Origin: Adineta vaga
Taxonomy: Eukaryota > Rotifera
NCBI GenBank assembly: GCA_021613535.1
Contig: CP075492.1
Location: forward strand, 9,424,001 to 9,488,000
Length of the DNA: 64,000 nucleotides
Reading direction: 5' to 3'
Position numbers and translations under genes: made by a program. How positions within the stretch are numbered: position 1 is the first letter of the stretch; the number at the start of each line of letters is the position of its first letter. Below are positions 46,230-60,400 of this stretch, piece by piece. The notes beneath the pieces are model-generated. The model did not search any database, was not told the origin of the DNA, and worked only from the letters and a program-made list of their open reading frames with translations.

Positions 46230-49200
46230 TTAAGAAATCGAAATATTCGATAGATCGTCATGAGGTTGAGTATATTCAAATATCAGTAAGTTTCGTTCTG
46301 TCATTGATTTACCAGTTATTAAATATTCCTGTCGTTTATTAGACTCATTGCAAATTGAATGTACATATAGAGATTTTATTTTCTCCATTGTAAATGTAAA
46401 TTCATTGATGATATCTTTACGATGAATATTCCATGTACGAATACGTTGACCATCAGTATCAATCGAAAGAAAATGTCGTTGATCAAGCCAATTAATTGAG
46501 TAGATCTACAAAGAATAAATCGATAAAGAAATTAAGCTATGTCAACATGTCAGTAAGATCGAACTCTTCTCAATGAGAACATTTATTTTGATTTGCAATC
46601 AAGTGAAGAAGAAAATATTACAAAACTGCGCTAATTCTTTGATAATCTACTCTAAACAGGAATATTGTCGAGGATTTTATTTCTCAGTGTATCATGCTCT
46701 AACGGTAGTTAGTGCATAAGAAAGTAGGTTTGAAGAAAAATACTGTAAGTCAGCGTTTCTTTGTGATAAGGTGAAGTTCATGTTATTGTTTAGACATGCG
46801 TAATAGTATAATCCATGTAGGTGTGACATGAAAGATATCACGATCAAACAAATATGTCAATGATGTTAATTCAATATTTGTTCTGTTCGGTACTTTTCCG
46901 GATGAAGTTCAAAAGAATGTACTTCATTTGATTTATTTTAATGATGGATGACACACACCAGATAATACTACAAATTTTCTATCTATTTTCACTTGAAAAG
47001 AATGTCCTATTTGATAAAACCTAGTGAGTGTTTATGTTATTCAGTATAGTTGAATAATTCATCAAATATTAAAATAGCAATGCACGCAATGGTTAAAAGT
47101 CATAGTACTTGCTTTCCATAATTAATTAGAAATAGAGAAATGCAATATTATCACAATTTCGAGATATCCTTTTCCGTTGATAATATTACTCATGGAGTAT
47201 ATCGTATTCGAATGAACTACTTACTAAAGGATCAGAAATTGTCGTTATCAATGATATTTGTCCCATGACAAGTGTAACATCCCATATATGTATTAGACCA
47301 TGTTCAACATGTATCAATAAACGATTATTATTCATTTGACAATTTTGTACTTGTTGAATTTTCTTCTCTGTATTTAAATGTTGAAAATCATAATTAAAAA
47401 TGATTTCTCCATCATTTAATTTCCAAATAATGATTTGATTTGTATGTAAAATAGTTAACATTTGTTCATCATCATCATTATTATTTGAATCATTTATTGG
47501 AAATGTATAATTTGGATCACATTCAAATCTTGTTAAAATCATCGTACAATTACTTGTTGATCCAATCTTTTGTTCTTGATTAATCATTGTTAATGCATCT
47601 AATTTAAACACAACGAAACATGTATAAGAACTTGAATGTTCCGTACAAACAACTAAGACATAAGATTCATTTTTTGTCAATATAATGCGTTGAATTTCAT
47701 CACCAATGGGTGTATCTGGATCAGATTTTAATTCACGTGCAAGACTACATGAATCAATTTCAAGTAAACCAAGTGATATACCACGACCATATTTCTGTTT
47801 ACCAGCCATGTAAAGTATTGATAAATGTCGTGAAGTTGAAGCTCTAGTACATTTAATCGGATGTGGACTGGTACGAATTGTATAAGTATCTGTGGACCAG
47901 ATTTTCACAGCATATGGATTGACATTTGGTGTTACTTCATAGAATAAACCGATAAGATATTGACCATCCGAAGAGAAAAGAATATCATAACAGGCACCAA
48001 CGGATGTTACAGGTAATTGAGAATGAAAACTTCCAGTCTAAATAAACAAAGAATTTCAAGAGATGTATGTATTTCATATTGAAATTGACTTACAAGTGCA
48101 TGTGCTAATTGAATACGATTTTCATTTGCTGTTGCTAACAGAATTGGTTCTTGGTTTCTTTTATGACATGGTTGTAATGCATAACAATCAACAAGATTTT
48201 TCACATAAAGAAATAAAATTTTTGTTTGAGTTAAAATTGAATTATTATTCTTTAGAATCGATCGTCGTTTGGTTGAAGAACGTTTTTGAGAGATATCTTG
48301 TTCCATATCTAAATTAGCTGCTAAATCACATGAATACACTGCCGAATACGTTTGTGAACTAGTATGATCGAAATCTTTTTTCAATGAACGTAACGTTCCT
48401 GTACTAGGTAAATGTGACTGTGAATGTGTTAGATGTGGTAATGGTAATGGTAGATCACTATCTGATGATATAAGACGATTGACTTGATGATACATCGATG
48501 TTGATGATGATTCCGGTTGAGAAAGACTTGTGTGAATACAGCAATGTTCATTTAGAACACAATCAGAATTTCGATAAGGTAAGGTAGAATTTTCTTTTAC
48601 TGATGATATTAAATGATGACTATCAACATCATTAGTTGATAAACGAAATGCAACTGGTTTTGTTTCAGTTGTCGATAAATAACGTAATAATCTAGGCATT
48701 GTTTTTTTCGAATCATGCTCATCAGATGATGATGTTGATGAACGTTTATTTTGTTGTTGTTGTTGTTGTAAATGGGAATAAGTTTTACCATTTGATTCAC
48801 TATAAGTATATGAAAGATTTTTTCGTCGTGTATGACGATTTGTACAATGTAAACGAATGAAGATAAAGATTAAGAATAGTAGAAAACAACTAGCAATGAT
48901 TGAACCAATTAATAATCCTCGAACACCAAAACGTGTGATTTGATTGGAAAACCATTGTGTCAATGGTCCTTGTGGTGGAACTGGAATTGGTATCATGATA
49001 TTCTTTTTCGTTATCTGTTCTGTATGATATAAATAATCATCAATTAGAGTTGTTGTTATTGATGAAGTTTTCAAAGAAGTTCTCAATGTATCATTCATTG
49101 CATCAGAAAGTATCGTAGTAGAGGATGGAGTAAAGGTAGAAACTGAAGACGCATCAGTTAAATCGAATTGTGTAATGTATGGATTAGAATAAACTTCTTC

Positions 49201-52200
49201 AACATCACCTGATCGAATTAATGTATGATTAAAACTATCAAAAATTGATTGACGATTGAAAGATAAACCTACGAGAGAAAACATTTTCGTTATTTATCAA
49301 AATATTTGTATCATTTTTCACTAACCAGCAACAATACCATTCCATTGTAATGTATTCTTTAAACTTCCAATTTGTAATCGTCGTGGTGCAAGTAAAGATC
49401 GTTGATCGAATGAATACATATGTTCTAAACAGCCAAAGAATAAAATTTAATCCTCTATTTCTATGCGTTTTTCACTCACTATTTCCTCCAGTTAGTTTCG
49501 TTTTTACTCCATCAATATATAATTCAATTACAGTGACATTTCGAATGATTTTAATCACGTGATACATTCCATCTGTTACATGAGCAACAGTTGTATATAT
49601 ATCCGGTTGTTTACCACCAAAATTTAATTTTATGTATGATCGTCCACGCACCTAACATATACACATCTGAGTTCGTATTATCAAATGAAAATCTACATAC
49701 AATTTCATATTCAAGACTATATCCATTCGAATCCGAGTATAAACGAAAGATTTGAGCTGCCATGGATAAAGTCTGAAGACCAAATGTAATTGTGTCATAT
49801 TCAATTTGATGAACGGAATTCATGAGATATTCAAGTGCACCAGCAGAATTATTTTTACCAAAATAAAAACCATTTGGTACTAAATTTGAAGTATTTTCTT
49901 CACATAAAATTGTTTCATAAAGATCATGACTTACATTTATCACATCGTTCGCCTATATAACCTGTTTCAGTACAATCACATTTCGTTCCATCACGTTCAT
50001 TCGATGTACATATACCCGAATGTACACATGTAAAATCATAGCAAAGTTTGTTTAAATCTATTTTATAAAAAAAATACAAAGATTAGCATTCATTTGATGT
50101 TATGAAATATGTTCACTAATCACAAAACACAAATCGGGCAACGGGGAAATCAGATACTACACACAATTGCTTACCATTATTTTCATTCGATGTTTTTACT
50201 GAAGAATCTACTATTACTCAATTTCGATTAAAAAACAAAAGTAACGAAAAATAGAAAAATACTCTACCTGAACAAACATTCATTGTAACACTTCCATAAA
50301 GTGATAGAGCAGTTTGATAATCAAGCAATCGACCATCGACAATAAAACTTGATAGACAACCTTGAAATCCATAAGAATTCAAACCTGAACCTGTTAAATT
50401 GATATTATTATTATAAGGTATTCCACCAACATAGAGAACAGGTTGAAGTGAAACAGCATTTCTCATACCATTCGCCGATAAAGTCGAACGATTGACGCGA
50501 TTATCAACAATTAAATCAATTCTATAAGAAAAATATCAGTGTCTAAATATAATTCACAAATCTTTGTTTTTCTTACTTGTCAGTTCCAATTCTTGTTACT
50601 CGTACTTCATGCCATTTTCCATCAGATAATTTCGTTGATTCATCACTAATAATTTGTCGTTTACCAAATCCAAAATCAATAAACAAGACTAAGATTCCTG
50701 CACGTAATCCAATAGCAAAATATTCATTCAAGCCTTGTGCATAACGATAAAGAATAATTCCATCTGGTACATAGGAACGAAATAAGAAATAGATATCCAA
50801 TTTGCCATGATTTTTATTCTGACTTTCACGTTCCGAAAAAGCAATATGTGATGTTTGTGTATCAATGGTAACTAAATTAAAAAATGCAATACGATAACCG
50901 ACCACAATATGTTGACTATGATAATTAAATGATGATTGAATTTGTTCTTTTCGTGTTGTTAAACTTGAAAATAAATTTTCATCATTAAAAGTCAAATCAC
51001 TCATATAACCAATAAATGGTTGAAATATATCCGTATTAAACCGACGTGTATCTCCAACTAACAATGCATTGACATTCCAACTTGATACAACATAACTAGG
51101 AATTCGTGCTGAAAAAGAAAACAACAACAACAACAATAACAACAACATAAAAAAGAATGAATCAGAAAATTTACATGTTCGTCTATCATTATCAACAATG
51201 ATGGTATATGTTCCATCATAATCAATATCAAATTGTAGCCAATGCCAATTATCATTATTTACATTTTTACCACATTGACTAATCTATAAAACAAAGAGAG
51301 TACTTCAGAAACTGCCGTCGAAGTTCAGTACAAAGAAAATGTCAGAAGAAAGAATCCCTACGTATTTAGATATATAATTCTTGATCTACAATTTAAATAG
51401 AACGTCAATATATACTGTCGATAGTTTTCAAAAGACAGGAAACTAATTTTTGAGAAATTATATTTTCTCTTTAGGGGCGGACAAGACAGAAAACATAGTT
51501 TTATAAATGTCTCTTCCAATTGACAATGATTGATAGGTTTCTGTTATTTTCATGATAATTTTCGATTTGAAACGAAGAAGAATCATTCTTCCGTAGAAAT
51601 ATTCCACTTTTATTTTCTCATCTAGATTACATAATACAATCATAAACGATCGGGTTTTTTTTTCTTCTGCCAATTGCATCCGGATATCAAATCAATTTTG
51701 TTTTACTTTATTTTCCGGCTATCAATATAGACTGTATACTAAATAATTAAATATCTTTTCCTTTTTACACACGCTTATTTAAACAATAATATTCTCAATT
51801 TAGTCTAAGATGTATTTCGACTAACATCGATCGCTAGACTAATAATGACCTTGAAGAACGGAAATAAGAAAACACTTCATTTCTTCTTTTTCTTTTTGTA
51901 TACATACGCATCCTTACAAACTACGAATCATTCTTTATTCAATATTACATAGATTATTAATCAAAAGAAGAAAAAAATCACATTGAATTTCGAGAAAAAA
52001 AATGTATAATTAATCTTTTAGTAAAGCTTCGATTAACTATTCTGATGAAATGAGAATGGATGGGTACATCATTTCTTTCGCATTACATAAGTCAAAACAT
52101 TTGCGAAGAAGAGAAGTAACATGTTGATGACTGACAAAGTTTATATTAAAGATTACTTTACTTACATTGACAGTTGATAATTCATTTCTAGTATTGAGTT

Positions 52201-53793
52201 GAAGAATAGTTATTTCGATTTGTCCATTTGTATGTTCAATAATAATAAATGGAATAATTGATGAATGAGATTTACGATGTGTTAAAGAAAGTAAAACACC
52301 ATTCGATATTCTACCTAATGTACGAAAACGTACGGATAAACGAAGTGGATAATCGAGTGATTCTCGATGACGATAATCGATGAATGCTGAAGAATTAAAT
52401 GTAATTATGATTGATGAGGTTGATCCTAATCATAAACAAAAAAGAAAGGAAAAAGAAAACAGTTGTTTCATCTTTTCTTTTCAGTTCATCAGTCAGGGTT
52501 AGGAAAATACGGGCACCATGATTAACATCTATCATGCCTCATCGGATATTTCTATCATCAAGTATGTTTATACAATATAAAAGAGATAACTATTAAGAAC
52601 AATTATTTTCCTATGCTTCACAGAATTCAAGAAAAGTATTCGATTATATTAAATCATCAACTATAGACAGATGCGTATCTACCTGGTCGATATTGATCTG
52701 GTAAAGTATTACGTTTGACAAGTTCTTTTCCTAAGTAACAATGTTTTGTTGACATATTTGTTTTGTTTCCTGTTACTTCATTCGATAATAATGAGAAGAG
52801 AACTTGTTTCTTATATTGATTATGATTAATTAAAAGTTTGAAGTTGGATGAAAATGTTAATAATTGTAAACTATGATTATTTCTTTTCAAATGAACAACA
52901 TGATAATGATTATCATTCGTTGTCAGTGTTAGATGACATTGTTCAATTATATAACATCGATTTGATATCGAGATTGTTTGATTAACAGCGGGAATAATAA
53001 TATGAGTAGAAAGTTTTTGACATAACTAGAAGAAAAAAAAAACATTATTTCATTATTTGATAATATAGAGAAGAAAAGAAACTACAGGGGGTTATAGAAA
53101 TGATACAATCATTGCAGATCGATGTTGGTGTTGTTCTCATGATGGTTGAGTGGTTACTTAAGATGTCTTGCTTACTTTCTTTTGTTCATGGTAATTATCG
53201 ATCGTATAACACGTAAATATCAAACCGATGAGGTGATTAACTTTTCTTTATATGTATAAGCTTGAAGAAAATTTCACATTAACTTGAAAATCTCTATTCT
53301 TTCGTCTTACTCAACGAAAACAATCAATTTTTCATTAGAAATTCGTATAAGAATGATTAGTTCGCCTGAAGCAAGCATGAACATAATGATTATTGAAATG
53401 AACTTTTCTTTCTCTTTTTAGTCTTTGAAAAGTATAAGATGGAAACATATCCATATGCTCTTTTGTAAAAGTAAAATGTAATTATGTTAAATTATACATA
53501 TTCATATTTAATGCACAGACACTACTCGAACATTACTTTAGGTATCATCTGTTGATCAATAAGAAATAATGTATTCAACAGTCATACAATGACAAATGCT
53601 CACGGACACATGAATGTCTACGCCCTCAAAAAAAAAAGCACCTAGTCAAAAGTAATGATGATGATCATGATTTTAAACTTTTAATTCATAAAAAAAGGAA
53701 ACGAAAATTTACAGTAATATTTACCTGTAGACTTCGATCAATGGAGAAGAATGAAATCAGCACCAATAGATGTAAAATATAATTGTTTTGCAT
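46230..53793 (-). CDS. neurexin-like receptor with cytoplasmic WD40-like propeller
   Basis: Fourteen exons: 53725-53793, 52683-53025, 52166-52425, 51175-51283, 50577-51108, 50268-50521, 50175-50210, 49935-50057, 49701-49879, 49480-49651, 49326-49424, 48094-49268, 47225-48037, 46230-46505. Phases agree at every junction; 1479 residues. Order: signal peptide (1-23), a Cys-containing N-terminal region, LamG1 (about 140-312), LamG2 (about 340-520), EGF (about 538-575), LamG3 (about 577-735, ending GIVAGLSFN), a Ser/Thr-rich stalk, one transmembrane helix (about 843-863), a neurexin-like juxtamembrane tail, a Ser/Gln-rich linker, then WD40-like blades (about 1075-1470) with VKIWS, IIIWKL, HIWDV and RTWNI motifs. 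Neurexins are presynaptic adhesion proteins with short PDZ-binding tails; here the tail is over 600 residues. The single exon 48094-49268 spans LamG3 end, transmembrane helix, linker and the start of the propeller, so the fusion does not depend on a predicted splice. Confidence 0.85.
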
Positions 53794-56700
53794 GATGAGA
53801 TTTGTGTTTGCCGTTCAAGTATTATTTCCGATGAATGTTACACATAGCGAGGGAAAAAAAGAGAAATAGGATATCTAAAGGCATTCAAGTGTATTCACTT
53901 CGACTTGTGCTTATGATTATAATGATAGTAGTGCTAGATCAATCATTGAAACAGAAAAAAAAGATAACAATAACATATTTGACAGATCCGCACCAAGAAC
54001 ATCTCTTCTTCTTCTTTTCCTTTTCGCTCTACTCTCGTCTTCTATTTCTTATCTTAACTCTATCTTTCTAATGACTGTTTCTTGGAATCAACGAAAAGAG
54101 CTTCTCCATCTTTTTGTCATCAACGTAGATAGAAAGAGAGAGAGAGAGAGAGTAGGAGAAGGAGAAGAAGAAAAAGAAAGAAAGAGAGAGAGGAAGGGAG
54201 AACAAATGAATCTTCTTTTTCTCGTCTATTTTCTTACTATTCTATCTAAATCAAGATATTTATACTATTGTGAACTATCGAAGAAAAAGAATATTTTATA
54301 TGATAATAATAGGAACTATTAATTCAAATAAAGATCTACTTATGTTCTACAAGAGAAAAAATGCGATCGATTAACACATCGTTTCTTGTCGTGTAAGTTC
54401 ATACAAGTGTGTGTTTAATCAAAAAGAGAAAAATGACAGATAAAATCACCTACGTATGATGCATGTATACATTATTACTCTTCTCATCTCGCACTCTATC
54501 TTGAGATATTAAATGTATATATGTATATACATATAGTTAAAGAACACGACGACGACAACAACAACAACAAAGAAAAGGCTTAACATTGTCACAGAGGCCG
54601 AGCCAGATTAAATGATAAATAGGGTTTCGTTGTTATTTTTATTTTGTTCATAAGAATTATGATAATAATATGGATACAGGTTAAATAAATGACTGGCTAA
54701 TCTACCCATATCTATAATTCTATTTGATGTGACTCAAATGAATTTCGTTTATCTTAGTGTGTTCTTTTTCCGCTCATTTTTGATTGTCTGACTGATAGTT
54801 ATAATGACTGATTATTGTTTGTTTGAAGTCGAAAAGATTAAATAGAAATTAGAATGGTTAATAAGAAAAAGAAAGAATGTTAGCAAAACACATCTATATT
54901 TTTCCCTTTCCTTTTCTGTCTGATAATCCTCAACACAGTGAACAAACCCTGCGGAACTACATCCTGTTTAAACGCCAATTATCTATTGCGTGCTTCAAGG
55001 CGAATAGAATATATGTCAGACGCGATTCGATTACTATTTTCATGTATCGCACACCTTGTCACTTTCTTTACTCAATTTACAAATCATCATTGAACTAACG
55101 ATAAATCAGTAGGTGATCATCAGCTGTTAGGCATCTGATGAGCTATGACGAAATTTATGCAACAAGGGAGAGAGGGAGATGAAACGGAAGTGTGAAAAAT
55201 TCTCGAGAGAATAGCTGACTGACCAATTCAGTTCCTTGTAGACAAGCAAATTAAGGATCAACTTACGATGAAAAAAAAAGAGGAGGAGAGCGAAAAAGCT
55301 CAAGACAAGAAAAGAATCGCTTTGTTTGCTATGCATCAATGGTGGTTACTTCCCTTCCGCACAAATTACAGACAGTATTATATAATCACAAAAAAAGAAA
55401 AAGAAGAAGAAGAAGAGAAGAAAAAAAACTTGATTTGAACGAAAAAAGACGATATTAAGCAAAGAGCCACTTTAGCTATTTACAAAATACTTCGTATTAA
55501 CTGACCAATTGAAATACTTAGGAATCAATCTTAACGATAACAAGAAGAAGAAGAATGGACATTATTCTCGTTCTTTTGACTATTCATTGATGAAAGTGAT
55601 TGATAACACCACGTAATACGAAAAAAAAGTATCTGTTTCTTATACTATACATACGCTTACATAAACATTGTGACAGGTTACTAGTGTTCATATTTTTTCT
55701 TTACTCATCTCATTAATACCCTCATGTCAGTTGATTTTTCGTTGTGTAGACATATCATTGTTTGCTTCAGTCAATTAATGCTTATTAGTTATGGTAGTCA
55801 CTGTGTCTACTGGCAAATTACTTATTCAACTTTTGTTCAATCGATAGGTAGTATTAAGACAATAGACTCGAGATGCATTATGTTAATGTTGAGTATTTAT
55901 GATTAGACATAAAAAGAAACAGATATCATGGTCAAAAGTAAACGAAATGAGGAGTAAAACTACAAAGATTAGTTCTACATTACATGTCTGTTGAGTAGAA
56001 ATGATCAAAACGGATATTGAACATGATAAAGAAAAGAAGATGGAGAGTATATATATAAGTCATCGTTAGGAGAGAGAAAAATACGGAAAGCGAAAAGAAA
56101 ATCTAAAGTGCTTGTGCGTGTGCAATCTACATTCATTACGCTTGTTTGTACATGATGATCGAATAAAAGAAATGATGCTCAGATAGCCTTCAAAGCAATT
56201 CACTCATTACTCGCTCTCTTCTCGACTTCTGTATATTGTCATAAGAAGCGTAAGATAAAGATGAACAAAACTCAATTGTTAGAATGTCTACTAGAAGGAT
56301 GTAACAATAAAATCATCTTATTCTTATTCAAAATTCCAGGAATAGAAACAAGATCGAATAGGATACTCTTTTTTCCAAAGTGAATGTTTGATGTATCCTT
56401 GAACATTACGCATCTGTTCTGGGAATAGACTTTTTATACAATGTTAATTGCAATCAGAATATAGAACAAAAGAGATTCTAATGCAAAATGAAACGATAAA
56501 GTTAACGAAAAGAAAACAAATGCTCGAATTATTTACTATTAAATTTTGAACAACAAAATATCGATATATTTCTCATAGGTTTATCATAGGAATGAAAAAT
56601 GAAAAGATAAAAACAACATTCAACAACTCGTGAAGACGAACTCATGTAAGAATCTGAATCAAGGAGTAATTTCTTTTCTCTGATGTTATTTCTCTCGTTT

Positions 56701-57559
56701 TTCTATGACTTTATTCTTTTCTCGTGTTATTTTGTTTGACTGCATCTGTTTTTCCGTATTCTCTTTACTATCTCTATTAATAATAAAGCTAGTAATCAAT
56801 TCTATCTGCTTTTATAGTGATCAGAAAAGATCTTTGAATATGTTCATTGTCACGTAATGTCATCATCACGAACATTCGTCGTTTGATGATATACAAGTAA
56901 CGATATGATTGTATTATATGCCGATAGAAAACATCAAAAGTCAAAGAAAACTCAATGTATTGTTTTCGTAATTCAATTGATCATTAGTACATTAGAAGGC
57001 GTATAGTCAAAATTAATGTTGATGAATGTTATTCGAAAGCAGGTTTTAACGTCATGATAGTAAACAACTGAAAAACAGTGTAGTAAGTCATATATGATAA
57101 TAATTAGGAATAGGTTGAGGAACAATGTTTGTAGGTAATCATTTTCTATAACCTTTGAAGGTTTTAGATTATTTTTCAAGATTGTTATTTCCTTGTTTAT
57201 AAATAGGTTAGTTTTATCTGCACATTTGCTTTTAATCTATTTCAAAAACTCTTAACATCAAGAGTACTTCTTCATTGATACTGAAAATAAGCAAAGATCT
57301 ATTTTTAATTATAGTACGAAAAAGATATCTGTATACCATCACCTTGCACAGATGCCACTGAATACTATCATTTATATTCATGATAGGATCATCCATGTCT
57401 ACCATATCTCATCACATAAATAATGTTTCATTTTCAATATTGTTTGCTTTTCTTAAATTTCCACCAATGATAGAGTTTTCTCACTATCGTTGCTATTACT
57501 ATCTGAAACTGAAAATACTCATATATTTACTTTGAAGTATTTGTATGTTTTAATCATGA
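53794..57559. other. 3.8-kb gene-poor region upstream of the neurexin-like gene
   Basis: AT-rich, with (GA)n near 54135-54151 and scattered A/G-rich tracts. Only short ORFs with low-complexity composition. It must contain the promoter of the minus-strand neurexin-like gene. No transposon, tRNA or other gene recognised. Confidence 0.55.
54135..54151. repeat. (GA)n microsatellite
   Basis: Short GA run within a longer purine-rich tract. Confidence 0.75.
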
Positions 57560-58012
57560 ATGACAATCGTTCTTTGTTATTCTTTCATACATCAACAAAA
57601 TCGAACTTCGAATCATGATTCTATCTCAACGTTTTCTCTTACACAAATTCTTGACCGTACCAAAGTTGATCTATTCAATGATGAAACATTTGATGCTACT
57701 GATTTAGATAAAACTAAAACAAAGTCTCGTTTTGGTGAAAATAGAGAATTTCTAAATGAAAATATGGTTTCTATGGAACAGATGACATCTCTTCTATTAG
57801 AACATTTCATTACAGTATCATCACAAGATTATATGAATGACTTCAATCATCGACAAGCTCATGGCCCAGATCAAGATGCATTTGCTGGACTAATGAGTTA
57901 TCGAGAAAAACAATGGATTGCCACCAAACTTCAATTGGATCAAGAAAAAAGAGTAAAAAATTTCATAAATTCCCCACCTATTCTATTCTCATTTCTCTTT
58001 AGATTTGCATAA
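57560..58012 (+). pseudogene. PAT1-like (mRNA decapping activator) remnant
   Basis: ORF of 150 residues. An acidic stretch DLFNDETFDA near residue 38 resembles the FNDDTFG motif at the N-terminus of PAT1/PATL1. A later segment DAFAGLMSYREKQWI..KLQL matches the DPYA.LM..KEKDWV..I.LMQL motif before the PAT1 core. In animals these are separated by a long Pro/Gln-rich region that is missing here. No PAT1 C-terminal alpha-alpha superhelix domain could be recognised in the 1 kb downstream, where every frame is broken by stops. PAT1 proteins promote decapping in P-bodies. This looks like a truncated, decaying copy; a short expressed derivative cannot be ruled out. Confidence 0.5.
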
Positions 58013-59356
58013 AAAACAAAATTAATTTGGTAAACAATTAACTGCTACTCCTGGTCATCATTTATGTATTATTATAGACAGATATCCAAACGATCGAAAG
58101 TATTCGTTTTCCGTAATCGTTGGACAAATTCATAAAAGTCGATTGATTCTTCAATATCTATATTTACACCTAACATCGGGATCATGTGAATTCAATACTG
58201 CTTTGTCTTTATAATTCATTGTGTTATATAATTCGTCGATAATCAACACAATTTTCTATTGAATCTTCTTTTAGAAATATGATTAGTCCTATGATCAAAA
58301 GATCAAATTCGATCAACTATTTCTCAAACTTATACATACATGTATTACAATAAAAAAAATTCAGCAGCACTTCTGAGTCCATTTTCCGATCCAAAATTAT
58401 TTACCAATTCATTTACTATAACACTCCTCATAGATAGTTTGTTGACTTTGAAACGATATTGCTATTGAGTTCTCAAATCCTAATTCTTTCGGATTACAAA
58501 TTATCTGAACAGGCTCGTTTTGTTATTAATGATCTATGTCAAGCATTGATGGCTAATTATTCTGAACTATATTATCAATCTACAAAAATCCAGAAACCAT
58601 TTGCACAAATTCAATAACAACAGTTTACTTTACTCTGTAAATTTATTTGTTTACGAACAGCTCAAAAAGATTTATGCAATCTAAGAACGCAAACTTATCG
58701 CTTTTTGTATTGGAGATTTTAAAAAAATGTATAGGTATTAACAGAAAGAGAGTGTTTATTGAGTACACAAAAAGAAGAAGTGTGAAAAAAATCAAGAAAC
58801 CTTGATATATCGAGATGTGTATTATTCATAACTTTTTTGAATATGTAATCGAACGAATGTTGCGTATATTTCATCTACCAATAAGTAAAAAAAAAGAAAA
58901 GAAAAAGAAGACTACATATTGTTCGATGAACCGTAACCATGTAACTGAATATAAAACGTGATATATCGAAATTCTACTATTTACTCACACACGCTTTGCT
59001 GTGACTTATTCTATAAGTAAGAAGGTTCTTTGTTTATTTCTTTCATTTGTACATTGATGAATAGAATACGATTAAATTTTACGGAATATGTTTACTGGCG
59101 ACCTCCTGTTTCGTTATATAGATTTGTCCAATCGAGAGATTTTTTCTTTCTAAAAATCAATCACTGAATCATTTAGTATTGATCGAACTCAATATTTTAG
59201 TTGTTCTGTTAAATCAGTCAGAGGTATTTTCTTTTTCTTTTCAAGGACAACTTGAAAGAGTAGAAATGATTTGATTTAGTACAAGTTTGATTTTAAAAAT
59301 GTAACTAAGAAATAAAGATAATATGCTTTTAGATTTTTATTGTCTGAACTTTCATA
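58013..59356. other. non-coding stretch after PAT1-like remnant
   Basis: 1.3 kb. Short peptide-like stretches near 58074-58210 and 58490-58620 could be further decayed exons, but I cannot identify them. Confidence 0.4.
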
Positions 59357-60324
59357 ATGGACACGATTCGATTGTTTTATATGGTAAATTTCTTTATTAA
59401 TATAATAAAAATCATATTTATGATCTAGGAAATACTACACAAATGTCAGCCTCCAATACATTTTCTACAAAGTAAAGCTCGTTTATTAAATGAAGAATTA
59501 AGAAATGCATTTTCACCATTGCAATTGATTACAACTACTGCATTAATTACGGCATTTGGAATCAGTGTCTATCGTTTTATATTTATTCATGAAGAAGGTA
59601 AATATATTTTCTCGCTGAAATGTACTATTATTTTGTCTATTATAGATATTTTGATTCGTCTTCGTGAAACATTCTTTCGTCTAGCTCGTCGATTACCTCT
59701 TGTACAACGGCAAATAGCCAAAGCACGTGAAGAGACATTAACATCTATCTGCAATGATATTGCCAAAAGTGTTGCGGGTCATAAATTCATTCAAGGTTTA
59801 CCGTTGAAAGGCTTATCAAAGGTGAAAGTCATTCTTAATGAATAGGTCGCACATATCTTTCGTTTATTTTTTATACTTAGGAAGAACTTCTCGAAAAATT
59901 AGACCAATATCGAAATTTTGAAAAAATTAATTTTCAAGTTGGACATGTATCTGGATGTGTTTATAAAATAGCACAATCGGATATGACTGATATCTATCAC
60001 AGGGTACTCTTGTAGAAGTTGAAATTTGTACTAAAATATAAATTTATTTGTAGATTTTCAGTTTATTCGGTGATACAAATCCTCTTCATGTTGATATTTT
60101 TCCTGATATTCGAACAATGGAAGCTGAAGTCGTTCGTTGTGTTGCAACTATGTTTCATGGTGATGAAAATGCTTGTGGAACGGTAAATGATTTCTATACT
60201 ACAATTCACAAAACTTTCATCATTGTCTTCTTCAGATGACATCAGGCGGAACAGAATCATTAATAATGGCTTGTAAAACTTATCGAGATCTAGCCTATTC
60301 AAGAGGAATTAGTAAACCTGAAAT
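59357..60324 (+). pseudogene. SGPL1: sphingosine-1-phosphate lyase, 5' six exons only
   Basis: Exons 59357-59383, 59429-59597, 59646-59821, 59881-60003, 60054-60182, 60236-60324 encode the first 237 residues of an S1P lyase: an N-terminal membrane helix (TALITAFGISVYRF), R.LP.V.R.I, LP..GLS..E.L..L, SG.VY, NPLH.DIFP..R..EAEVVR, CG..TSGGTES...A.K.YRDLA. Full-length enzymes have about 550-590 residues, with the PLP-binding Lys near residue 350. The model ends at an intact GTAAGT donor in phase 2, but no downstream exon is visible in the remaining 3.7 kb, while all introns within the model are 45-65 bp. It is either a truncated copy or has an exceptionally long intron reaching beyond the window. 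The enzyme cleaves S1P to hexadecenal and phosphoethanolamine in the ER. Frames of the visible exons are intact. Confidence 0.75.
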
Positions 60325-60400
60325 GTAAGTACTTGAGTTTTTTCGTAAAAGTAGAGAATGCATTGACAAGATAGAGTTTCATATTTCATTCGGTTTTTTT

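Noticed and set aside
46506-47224. 719-bp interval between the last two neurexin/WD40 exons as an intergenic break
   Set aside because: The donor at 47224 and acceptor at 46506 are in phase 0, and the last exon continues the propeller with a further WD-like blade, so it is treated as a long intron.
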